A stretch of DNA of 5,172 nucleotides, from positions 1-5,172 of the forward strand of contig JAHRWC010000424.1 in the NCBI GenBank assembly GCA_019090365.1. The letters run 5' to 3'. A program made the position numbers and the translations under genes. Numbering within the stretch: the first letter of the stretch is position 1; every line of letters begins with the position of its first letter. The notes beneath the pieces are model-generated. The model ran no database searches. It saw nothing but the letters and a program-made list of their open reading frames with translations, and had not been told where the DNA came from. Origin of the DNA: Flavobacteriaceae bacterium. Its GTDB lineage: Bacteria; Bacteroidota; Bacteroidia; Flavobacteriales; Flavobacteriaceae. This document shows positions 1 through 5,172 of the stretch, piece after piece.

Positions 1-242
1 ATCTAACAAATAGAAATCAAAATGGATTTATTGCTCAAGAAGTTCAAAAGTTATTTCCTGAATTAGTTTCTGAAAAGAAAAACGAACAAGGGGATTCATT
101 TCTCACTTTGCGTTACGATGCCTTTGGTGTTTTAGCAATAAAAACAATACAAGAGCAACAAAAAGAAATTGCCTCATTAAAAGAAGAAGTTTCAGAATTA
201 AAAAAGCTGGAAGCCAGAATAATTGCCTTAGAAAATAAATAA
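1..242 (+). CDS. Tail-fibre / S74 chaperone-domain protein, C-terminal fragment
   Basis: This is a partial gene cut by the left edge. The reading frame starts at base 3 and runs 79 codons to a TAA at 240-242. The visible protein contains NGFIAQEVQKLFPELV, then a polar stretch, then YDAFGVLAIKTIQEQQKEI, and ends in a Leu/Ile-Glu-Lys heptad-like coiled coil that stops at ENK. The order GFIAQEVQ..FP.LV, a Y-x-x-F/L-x-x-L-A-I-K helix and a terminal coiled coil is typical of the C-terminal intramolecular chaperone (peptidase S74) domain. In phage tail spikes and many Bacteroidota surface proteins this domain trimerises and may cleave itself off. The upstream part, including any cleavage site and any signal peptide, lies outside the window, so the function of the parent protein is unknown. 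In Flavobacteriaceae such proteins are often annotated as tail fibre domain-containing proteins without being prophage genes, and nothing phage-like follows here. The domain call is family recognition by eye. Confidence 0.8.
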   Translation, partial: LTNRNQNGFIAQEVQKLFPELVSEKKNEQGDSFLTLRYDAFGVLAIKTIQEQQKEIASLKEEVSELKKLEARIIALENK

Positions 243-272
243 CAACTTTGTGTTCTTATGCTAGAATGCCCC

Positions 273-312
273 AAAAACCTGTCTATTAATTGGGAAATAG
301 GCAGGTTTTTTA
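273..312 (+). terminator. Rho-independent terminator after the S74-domain gene
   Basis: A 15-bp stem pairs 273-287 with 296-310 and has a single G-U wobble. The loop is 8 nt. The arms are AAAAACCTGTCTATT and AATAGGCAGGTTTTT, and the right arm ends in a T-run that continues into T-rich sequence. The hairpin begins 30 bp after the upstream stop codon. Because the left arm starts with an A-run, it could also work weakly on the other strand. It separates the upstream gene from ytxJ. Confidence 0.9.
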
Positions 313-342
313 TTTGATATTATTTTTGATGTAAGTAATTCG

Positions 343-350
343 TATTTTTG
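343..350 (+). promoter_or_regulatory. Candidate -7 promoter box for ytxJ
   Basis: TATTTTTG matches the Bacteroidota -7 consensus TAnnTTTG and lies 21 bp before the ATG at 372, giving an expected leader of roughly 15 nt. An identical octamer lies at 321-328, 22 bp upstream. No TTG sits at the usual distance for a -33 element: TTG at 326-328 leaves a 14-bp spacer and TTTG at 313-316 leaves 26 bp. The -33 part is therefore weak or absent. The box covers the only upstream alternative start codon (TTG at 348), which argues against that start. Confidence 0.45.
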
Positions 351-371
351 CTACTAATTGGAAAAATAAAT

Positions 372-764
372 ATGGGTATTTTAAATAAGATATTTGGTTC
401 GAATGAAACTTCTTCAGATGAAAAAAAAGTAATTCCTTGGAATCAGCTTAATTCAATTAACCAATTAGATCAAATTCTTGAAGAATCTAAATCAAAACCA
501 ATTGCAATATTCAAACATTCTACTCGATGTGGAATAAGCCGAATGGTAATTAATCAATTTGAAAGTAATTATACAATTGAAGCAGAAAATCTTAAACTTT
601 ATTATTTAGATTTATTGAACTTTAGAGATATTTCAAATGAAATAGGGTATAAGTTTCAAGTAATGCATCAAAGCCCGCAACTTATTGTGATAAAGAATAC
701 AGAGACAGTAGCTCATGCTTCACACTATGAAATAAATTCAATCAACCTAGAACAATTTATCTAA
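372..764 (+). CDS. ytxJ: Bacillithiol-system redox protein YtxJ (DUF2847), thioredoxin-like
   Basis: This is a 130-residue cytosolic protein with no signal peptide. It has a thioredoxin-like layout. A beta strand (PIAIFKHS, about residues 43-50) leads into the active-site motif TRCGIS, with the sole cysteine at Cys53. A helix follows, then a strand (KLYYLDLL, 75-82), and a cis-proline-type SPQLIVI segment at 101-107. KHSTRCxIS matches the YtxJ family (DUF2847), whose Bacillus members carry a monothiol TCPIS motif and are thought to reduce bacillithiolated proteins. Here Gly replaces the Pro after the cysteine. Single-thiol bacilliredoxin-like activity is inferred from the family and not shown for this protein. 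The ATG at 372 is chosen because MGILNKIFG is a typical family start and gives the usual length. The in-frame TTG at 348 falls inside the likely -7 box. A terminator lies upstream, and the gene ends 8 bp inside the convergent lipoprotein gene. Confidence 0.9.
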   Translation: MGILNKIFGSNETSSDEKKVIPWNQLNSINQLDQILEESKSKPIAIFKHSTRCGISRMVINQFESNYTIEAENLKLYYLDLLNFRDISNEIGYKFQVMHQSPQLIVIKNTETVAHASHYEINSINLEQFI

Positions 765-1941
765 GCGAATTTTCTTCTAAAATTTCTTTTAACTGAATTT
801 TAATATCCTCACCAGCATCAAACACCATTTGTTCATTGCTAGGAAAATATTCAAAATGATTACTTATTAAGTCTAGATCATCTGAAGTTAACGCTCGTTT
901 ATCTCCTCGGTATTCAGCATAAAGATGTTCAAAGATAAATTCACTACTTAAAGGAAATCGATTCAACGTTCTACGCGTTCTAAAATCACTATAAAATACT
1001 TCTCCAGTAACCAAAGTAGATTTTGTTTGAGTAGTTATAGTAATATGAGCCCTAACTGTTTTAAAAACATCAATTTTTATAGGATTACCATTTTCATCCT
1101 TGATAATGTTTCCATTGCGATCACGCTTGTATTCCCACCCATCTTTTATACGTTTAGTGCGTGTAAAGGTTTCTTCAAAAATACGCTCAGGAGAAATATC
1201 AATAGACCTAAAATTTAAATCAATTCCGAAGCTATACTCAATGTTTGATTGTATCTCACTATGGTATTCAGTCCAAAAAGTATCTAAACCGTAGGTATTG
1301 AAATTCAATAAATCTTTTTCTAATCTAAAAGGGATAATTTGTCCACTATGATTCTGAAGTGAAACAAAAACAAAGTCAGTTCCTTTAAAATGAACTTCTT
1401 CTAAAAGTTGCTTACTGTCTTTGTAATTAGGCTTAATATCAATTACTTCACAAAAATGAGTATATGCTTTGCGATAATCCATAATTGTATTATAACCCAT
1501 AAAACGATTGCCTTCATCATATAGATGCGCTACAAAATTATCTTTTGCACTGATTAAGTCAGAACTATAATCAACCATTTTAAATTTAGTATTTCTTTTT
1601 AAAGAATTACTATAAAGTGGAAGCAATGGACGAATAAGATCTTGTCTTTCCTCTAAGCCAGAATAGGTAAAGTAAATTTCTCTATAATTAAATGGATCAT
1701 TAGTTTTCTCTAAAAACCGAGCTCTTTTCTGATCACTTTGTACCGCTTTTTTATAGGCATCTTCTAATAAAACGATATGTTCATCGAATTTACTAGAAGT
1801 TTTATTTTTCTGAAGTTTTTTAACAGCTAAATCAATAGCACGGTTATAATCACCTTCCGAAATAAAATTCTGGTTACGCTTCACACTACTACAACTTACT
1901 AGAAATAGTATGCTACTTAATAAGAGTATAATTTTTTTCAT
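757..1941 (-). CDS. Lipoprotein of unknown function with TPR-like N-terminal region
   Basis: I do not recognise a named family. The 394-residue product starts MKKIILLLSSILFLVSC, a clear type II signal peptide whose lipobox cysteine is Cys17. The residues after it (SSVKRNQN) are neutral to basic and lack the acidic run of Bacteroidota surface-export signals, so the protein may face the periplasm; this is inference. Residues about 27-67 (ISEGDYNRAIDLAVKKLQ...) and 143-183 (YRKAYTHFCEVIDIKPNYKDS) look like degenerate tetratricopeptide helices. The C-terminal half is beta-rich and contains the duplicated octapeptide DRNGNIIK/DENGNPIK at 274-289, followed by alternating-hydrophobic strands such as AHITITTQTKSTLVTGEVFY. 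The MKK start at 1941 is preferred over an in-frame ATG at 1965, because the longer form would put a charged MSIPNRHL segment before the signal peptide. The gene lies 45 bp downstream of fahA on the same strand with no terminator between, so co-transcription is likely. Its stop overlaps the end of ytxJ. Confidence 0.85.
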   Translation of the reverse strand: MKKIILLLSSILFLVSCSSVKRNQNFISEGDYNRAIDLAVKKLQKNKTSSKFDEHIVLLEDAYKKAVQSDQKRARFLEKTNDPFNYREIYFTYSGLEERQDLIRPLLPLYSNSLKRNTKFKMVDYSSDLISAKDNFVAHLYDEGNRFMGYNTIMDYRKAYTHFCEVIDIKPNYKDSKQLLEEVHFKGTDFVFVSLQNHSGQIIPFRLEKDLLNFNTYGLDTFWTEYHSEIQSNIEYSFGIDLNFRSIDISPERIFEETFTRTKRIKDGWEYKRDRNGNIIKDENGNPIKIDVFKTVRAHITITTQTKSTLVTGEVFYSDFRTRRTLNRFPLSSEFIFEHLYAEYRGDKRALTSDDLDLISNHFEYFPSNEQMVFDAGEDIKIQLKEILEENSLR

Positions 1942-1945
1942 AAGA

Positions 1946-1964
1946 TGTCTATTTGGTATAGACA
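1946..1964 (-). repeat. Small hairpin just upstream of the lipoprotein start
   Basis: TGTCTAT at 1946-1952 is complementary to ATAGACA at 1958-1964, giving a 7-bp stem with a 5-nt loop. In the transcript it ends 4 nt before the lipoprotein ATG, within the fahA-lipoprotein spacer. No U-run follows it, so it is not a terminator. It could modulate ribosome access, but an inverted repeat this short may be chance. Confidence 0.4.
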
Positions 1965-1986
1965 AAATACAATTGTGATGCCAAGC

Positions 1987-3264
1987 TTAATAATCTGAAG
2001 GAAGAACTTTTCCAACACATTCTCCAAATCCAATTCGTAAACCGTCTTTTTCACTGTAAGCGCGCATGATAACTGTATCATTGTCATTAATGAATTTTCG
2101 TTGAGAACCATCTTTCAATGTTAATGGATTTTGTCCTCTCCACGATAATTCTAACATAGATCCATACGAGTCTTTTGTAGGTCCTGAAATAGTTCCACTA
2201 CCCATCATATCTCCAGATCTAACATTACAACCATTTACAGTATGATGTGTTAATTGTTGTGCCATTGACCAATACATATATTTAAAGTTAGAATTGGCAA
2301 CTACAGTTTCTTCTGCGTTTTCTGGTTGAATTCCTACTTGTAATTTTATATCAAAGTTTTTGTTGTTACCATGATGTAAGTAAGGTAATGGTTCAGGATC
2401 TTGTGCAGGACCGTTTGTTCTAAATGGCTCTAAAGCATCTAATGTTACTATCCATGGTGAAATTGTAGAAGCAAAGTTTTTTCCTAAGAAAGGTCCAAGA
2501 GGAACATATTCCCATGCTTGAATATCTCTAGCACTCCAATCATTAAATAAAACTAATCCAAATATATAGTCTTCAGCTTCATTAATAGAAACACTTTGTC
2601 CTATATGATTAGCATCTGTAGTAATAAAAGCCATTTCTAATTCAAAATCTACCAATTTAGAAGGTCCAAATCCTGGAATTCCATCATCTCCTGGTTTTGA
2701 TTGTCCAACAGGTCTTCTAATTGGAGTTCCAGAAGGAATTATAGAAGAACTTCTTCCGTGATATCCAATTGGGATACGAAGCCAGTTTGGTAATAAAGCA
2801 TTTTCAGGATCTCTAAATAATGATCCAACATTAGTAGCATGTTCTTTACTCGCATAAAAATCTGTATAATCACCTACATTAACAGGAAGTTGCATTTCAA
2901 TTTCATCAAGTGTGAAAATGATTTGCTCTTTATGTGCTGCATTGTCTCGTAGTTTAGAATTTCCTTCAAGGAAAATATCTGAAATTCTATTACGTACTAA
3001 CCTCCAAGTCTTTTTACCATCACTTATAAAATCATTTAAACTATCCTGAAGAAAAATATCGTCAGTCAATTCGATACCTTCAAAGTATCCTAATTGATGT
3101 AAAGCACCTAAATCGATTGCTAAATCTCCAATTCTTGTTCCTATAGTAATTATATCATCTCTTGTTAAAAAAACTCCAAAAGGAATATTCTGAATAGGGA
3201 AATCTGTATTTGCTGAAGTTTCAAGCCAAGTTCTTCTTGAGGGATCGTTTGCAGTAAGTGGCAT
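1987..3264 (-). CDS. fahA: Fumarylacetoacetase
   Basis: This enzyme hydrolyses 4-fumarylacetoacetate to fumarate and acetoacetate, the last step of tyrosine/phenylalanine degradation via homogentisate, and acts in the cytosol. The 425-residue protein is full length. It has the small N-terminal domain (DFPIQNIPFGVF, about 21-32) and then the catalytic FAH fold. Residues matching the known mammalian enzyme sites are visible. Metal ligands are Asp135 (YTDFY), Glu208 and Glu210 (FELEMAF) and Asp242 (NDWSARD). The catalytic base is His142 (KEHATNVG), with Glu372 (GSMLELSW) as its partner region. Substrate contacts are Tyr137, Arg151, Gln249 and Lys262 (GPFLGKNF). No key residue is missing. The start MPLTANDPSRRTWL resembles flavobacterial homologues. 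The gene diverges from glyA across 108 bp and is followed after 45 bp by the lipoprotein gene. Other homogentisate-pathway genes are not in the window. Confidence 0.97.
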   Translation of the reverse strand: MPLTANDPSRRTWLETSANTDFPIQNIPFGVFLTRDDIITIGTRIGDLAIDLGALHQLGYFEGIELTDDIFLQDSLNDFISDGKKTWRLVRNRISDIFLEGNSKLRDNAAHKEQIIFTLDEIEMQLPVNVGDYTDFYASKEHATNVGSLFRDPENALLPNWLRIPIGYHGRSSSIIPSGTPIRRPVGQSKPGDDGIPGFGPSKLVDFELEMAFITTDANHIGQSVSINEAEDYIFGLVLFNDWSARDIQAWEYVPLGPFLGKNFASTISPWIVTLDALEPFRTNGPAQDPEPLPYLHHGNNKNFDIKLQVGIQPENAEETVVANSNFKYMYWSMAQQLTHHTVNGCNVRSGDMMGSGTISGPTKDSYGSMLELSWRGQNPLTLKDGSQRKFINDNDTVIMRAYSEKDGLRIGFGECVGKVLPSDY

Positions 3265-3281
3265 ATATGTATTTTTAATAT

Positions 3282-3325
3282 GTTAGTAAAATCTTCATCA
3301 AATATATAATTTTTGTAATACTAAC
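3282..3325. repeat. Inverted repeat in the fahA-glyA divergent promoter region
   Basis: GTTAGTA at 3282-3288 is the exact reverse complement of TACTAAC at 3319-3325. The arms are separated by 30 bp and the dyad is centred at about 3303.5, on the candidate fahA -7 box. The left arm would lie near the fahA transcription start and the right arm in the glyA spacer. It could be an operator acting on both genes, but the arms are only 7 bp in AT-rich DNA and may be coincidental. Confidence 0.25.
3299..3306 (-). promoter_or_regulatory. fahA: Candidate -7 promoter box for fahA
   Basis: On the minus strand the sequence reads TATATTTG, an exact match to TAnnTTTG, 34 bp upstream of the fahA ATG. It implies a leader of about 25-30 nt. 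No TTG lies 17-23 bp upstream on this strand, so the -33 element is not evident. Confidence 0.35.
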
Positions 3326-3346
3326 TGAATGCTTTTTGTATTTTTG
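3313..3346 (+). promoter_or_regulatory. glyA: Candidate promoter for glyA (-33 TTG and -7 TAnnTTTG)
   Basis: TATTTTTG at 3339-3346 matches the Bacteroidota -7 consensus. TTG at 3313-3315 lies 23 bp upstream, at the long end of the accepted spacer range. The -7 box is 26 bp before the ATG, giving a short leader. That leader is T-rich and has no Shine-Dalgarno sequence, as is normal in this phylum. Confidence 0.5.
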
Positions 3347-3372
3347 ATGCTGAATTTTTCAATTTTTTATTT

Positions 3373-4644
3373 ATGAATAGAGATGAACAGATTTTTGAGT
3401 TGATTGAAGCTGAAAATCAAAGACAAATAAACGGATTAGAATTAATAGCTTCTGAAAACTTTGTAAGTGATCAAGTACGTGAAGCAACCGGTTCTGTTTT
3501 AACCAATAAATATGCTGAAGGATATCCTGGAAAAAGATATTATGGAGGATGCGAAATTGTTGATGAAGTAGAACAATTAGCGATAGATAGAGCTAAAACG
3601 CTTTTTGGCGCTGAATATGTAAATGTTCAACCTCATAGTGGTTCTCAGGCAAATACTGCTGTTTTTGCAGCGTGTTTAAATCCAGGTGATACCTTTCTTG
3701 GGTTTGATTTATCTCATGGTGGACATTTAACTCATGGCTCTCCAGTTAATTTTTCAGGAAAATTGTACAATCCAGTGTTTTATGGAGTAGAGGAATCAAC
3801 AGGAATGTTGAATTACGATACGATTGAAGAAATTGCTATTGAAGCACAACCTAAAATGATTATTGCTGGAGCTTCAGCCTATTCAAGAGATATTAATTAT
3901 AAACGTTTTAGAGAAATTGCAGATAAAGTAGGAGCTATTCTATTGGCAGATATTTCACATCCTGCAGGTTTAATAGCAAAAGGAATCATAAGTGATCCTG
4001 TTCCTCATTGTCATGTAATTACTACAACAACACATAAAACATTACGTGGACCAAGAGGTGGAATGATTTTAATGGGGAAAGATTTTGAAAACCCTTTCGG
4101 ATTAAAATTAAAAAATGGAAATCTTAAAAAAATGTCTTCACTTTTAAATAGTGGAATCTTTCCTGGAAATCAAGGTGGTCCTTTAGAACATGTAATTGCA
4201 GCGAAAGCAATTGCTTTTGGTGAAGCTTTAACCGATTCTTTTTTGCATTATATGATTCAAGTAAAGAAAAATGCTTCAGTAATGGCAGAAGCTTTTGTGA
4301 ATAAAGGGTATAAAGTGATTTCAGGAGGAACAGATAACCACATGATGCTGATTGACCTTCGCAATAAAAACATTACTGGAAAGCAAGCTGAAGAAGCTTT
4401 AGGAAAAGCTGATATTACAGTAAATAAAAATATGGTTCCTTTTGATGACAAGAGTCCATTTGTGACTTCAGGAATTCGTATAGGAACACCAGCTATTACA
4501 ACAAGAGGATTGAAAGAAGGCGAAATGGAAGGCATCGTAGCATTGATTGATGAAGTCATTAACAACTACGAAGACGAAAATGTGCTTGAAGGAGTTGCTG
4601 AAAAAATAAATACGCTTATGTCCGACAGACCATTATTTGTATAA
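3373..4644 (+). CDS. glyA: Serine hydroxymethyltransferase
   Basis: This PLP-dependent cytosolic enzyme converts serine and tetrahydrofolate to glycine and 5,10-methylene-tetrahydrofolate. It is the main source of one-carbon units for purine, thymidylate and methionine synthesis. The 423-residue protein is full length. The N-terminal ELIASENF (23-30) and [15 protein letters not shown] (45-59, with substrate-site Tyr and Glu) are canonical, as is [10 protein letters not shown] (85-94). Asp193 and His196 (ADISHPAG) sit over the cofactor. The Schiff-base lysine is Lys222 in [14 protein letters not shown], and Arg369 in [14 protein letters not shown] binds the substrate carboxylate. Compared with the E. 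coli enzyme it has DISHPAG for DMAHVAG. It also has an extra segment around 238-262 ([20 protein letters not shown]) that I associate with Bacteroidota versions. The ATG at 3373 gives the expected N-terminus. The gene diverges from fahA and is closed by the terminator at 4656. Confidence 0.98.
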   Translation: MNRDEQIFELIEAENQRQINGLELIASENFVSDQVREATGSVLTNKYAEGYPGKRYYGGCEIVDEVEQLAIDRAKTLFGAEYVNVQPHSGSQANTAVFAACLNPGDTFLGFDLSHGGHLTHGSPVNFSGKLYNPVFYGVEESTGMLNYDTIEEIAIEAQPKMIIAGASAYSRDINYKRFREIADKVGAILLADISHPAGLIAKGIISDPVPHCHVITTTTHKTLRGPRGGMILMGKDFENPFGLKLKNGNLKKMSSLLNSGIFPGNQGGPLEHVIAAKAIAFGEALTDSFLHYMIQVKKNASVMAEAFVNKGYKVISGGTDNHMMLIDLRNKNITGKQAEEALGKADITVNKNMVPFDDKSPFVTSGIRIGTPAITTRGLKEGEMEGIVALIDEVINNYEDENVLEGVAEKINTLMSDRPLFV

Positions 4645-4655
4645 AAAAACGCATA

Positions 4656-4698
4656 TAAAATAAAAAAGGCAACTGTTATAGCTGACTTTTTTATTTTA
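4656..4698. terminator. Bidirectional terminator between glyA and the NTF2-like gene
   Basis: TAAAATAAAAAAG at 4656-4668 pairs perfectly with CTTTTTTATTTTA at 4686-4698, a 13-bp stem. The intervening 17 nt can extend it with C4670-G4684, A4671-T4683 and C4673-G4681, leaving a loop of TGTTATA. The A-rich left arm and T-rich right arm give a U-run on either strand. It begins 11 bp after the glyA stop and ends 8 bp from the stop of the convergent gene at 4707, so one hairpin serves both. The stem is nearly all A-T, so its strength is uncertain. Confidence 0.8.
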
Positions 4699-4706
4699 AA
4701 TGATAT

Positions 4707-5147
4707 TTATTTTTCATGTGGACCTTCCCAAATAACTTGCTCAATCATCCATTTATCGCCACGTTTAGAGAGCAACATATAATCAATTCCCCACCATGCA
4801 GTAACTTTTGCTGCTGCAATTGTATTACTGAAATCTAAAATTTCTACTTTTTTTGGTGCATCATCTGCAGGAAATTCTTTTTTCTCCTTAACGTTTTTAG
4901 CAAATGCTAAAGCAGCATCAAATGACATATGATTTACTTGCCTGTAACTATCAGCATCTTCATCTTTCCAAAAACCAAATTTATTTAAGTTTGGTTGTAA
5001 GGATGCTATTAATTTATCTGAATCACCTTCATAAAAACCTTCAAGATAATTCATACAGGCTTTTGTTATACCTTCTTCATTTAAAGTTTGTGAATAGCTA
5101 AGATTAATTACTAAAATACATAGTAAAAGAGTTATAGTGTTTTTCAT
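4707..5147 (-). CDS. Exported NTF2-like protein, putative lumazine-binding family (PF12893-like)
   Basis: The 146-residue protein has a Sec signal peptide: MKNT, a hydrophobic stretch ITLLLCILVINL, then SYSQ. Cleavage after Ser19 would leave an N-terminal Gln, a common pattern in this phylum. The mature part of about 127 residues has the cone-shaped NTF2/SnoaL layout. Helix one (EGITKACMNYLEGFYEGDSDKL, 25-46) carries the YxxGFYxGDxxKL pattern of the Lumazine_bd_2 family. It is followed by LNKFGF, a helix (SFDAALAFAKNV), and C-terminal strands of alternating pattern (AAAKVTAWWGIDYMLLSKRGDKWMIEQVIWE). The family name is historical and binding of lumazine is not established. Small-molecule binding or an enzymatic role in the periplasm is possible, and I claim no specific function. 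The start ATG is fixed by the signal peptide. Only 25 bp of upstream sequence is visible, so its promoter is probably outside the window. It converges on glyA. Confidence 0.85.
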   Translation of the reverse strand: MKNTITLLLCILVINLSYSQTLNEEGITKACMNYLEGFYEGDSDKLIASLQPNLNKFGFWKDEDADSYRQVNHMSFDAALAFAKNVKEKKEFPADDAPKKVEILDFSNTIAAAKVTAWWGIDYMLLSKRGDKWMIEQVIWEGPHEK

Positions 5148-5172
5148 GAATTACGTTTTTTGATTATTAGAC

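Noticed and set aside
348..371. N-terminal extension of ytxJ from a TTG codon at 348.
   Set aside because: It adds eight residues not expected in the family, overlaps the likely -7 box, and a better ATG lies at 372.
767..790. Possible terminator for ytxJ (GAATTTT, loop, AAAATTT, then CTTTT).
   Set aside because: The stem is only about six A-T pairs plus a wobble and the T-run is short; it is too weak to annotate as a terminator.
1027..1294. Two short plus-strand reading frames (1027-1218 and 1100-1294).
   Set aside because: They lie opposite the lipoprotein gene, have no family-like motifs and overlap each other; they are shadows of the real gene.
1942..1965. Upstream ATG at 1965 for the lipoprotein gene.
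   Set aside because: It would place MSIPNRHL before the signal peptide; MKKIILLL at 1941 is a standard lipoprotein start.
3265..3372. Riboswitch (for example glycine or SAM type) in the glyA leader.
   Set aside because: The leader from the candidate start is only about 20 nt, and the whole spacer is AT-rich without the conserved G-rich cores of such elements.
4257..4565. A 102-codon minus-strand reading frame.
   Set aside because: It is antisense to the well-conserved 3' part of glyA and shows no recognisable domain.
4904..5101. A 65-codon plus-strand reading frame.
   Set aside because: It is antisense to the exported NTF2-like gene, with low-complexity Leu/His/Asn-rich content and no supporting signals.
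1..5172. Insertion sequence, CRISPR array, tRNA or toxin-antitoxin module.
   Set aside because: I see no transposase motifs, paired terminal repeats, regularly spaced repeats, tRNA cloverleaf or small two-gene module; nearly all of the sequence is covered by the listed genes.

Overview
The window looks like an ordinary chromosomal segment of a member of the Bacteroidota, most likely family Flavobacteriaceae. The DNA is AT-rich and gene starts lack Shine-Dalgarno sequences, with A- or T-rich leaders instead. TAnnTTTG boxes of the Bacteroidota sigma factor lie upstream of several genes. The serine hydroxymethyltransferase and fumarylacetoacetase resemble flavobacterial versions. The YtxJ-type redox protein fits lineages that use bacillithiol.

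Layout: (a) 1-242 (+), the C-terminal end of a tail-fibre/S74 chaperone-domain protein, cut by the window edge and closed by a strong hairpin terminator at 273-312. (b) 372-764 (+), ytxJ, a small thioredoxin-fold protein. (c) 757-1941 (-), a lipoprotein of unknown function whose stop overlaps the end of ytxJ by 8 bp. (d) 1987-3264 (-), fahA, fumarylacetoacetase, 45 bp upstream of the lipoprotein gene and probably co-transcribed with it. (e) 3265-3372, a divergent promoter region. (f) 3373-4644 (+), glyA, serine hydroxymethyltransferase. (g) 4656-4698, a symmetric bidirectional terminator. (h) 4707-5147 (-), a small exported NTF2-fold protein of the lumazine-binding-like family.

Fumarylacetoacetase performs the last step of tyrosine/homogentisate degradation, giving fumarate and acetoacetate. 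GlyA interconverts serine and glycine and charges tetrahydrofolate with one-carbon units. They share a 108-bp divergent promoter region with a small dyad, so joint control is possible but unproven. The remaining genes have no evident pathway link.

I found no mobile element, CRISPR array, RNA gene or defence-like system, and I do not think the window holds a novel system. The points most worth checking are the uncharacterised lipoprotein behind fahA, the convergent overlap between ytxJ and that lipoprotein gene, and the dyad between fahA and glyA. No gene-free stretch exceeds 300 bases; the longest is 243-371.
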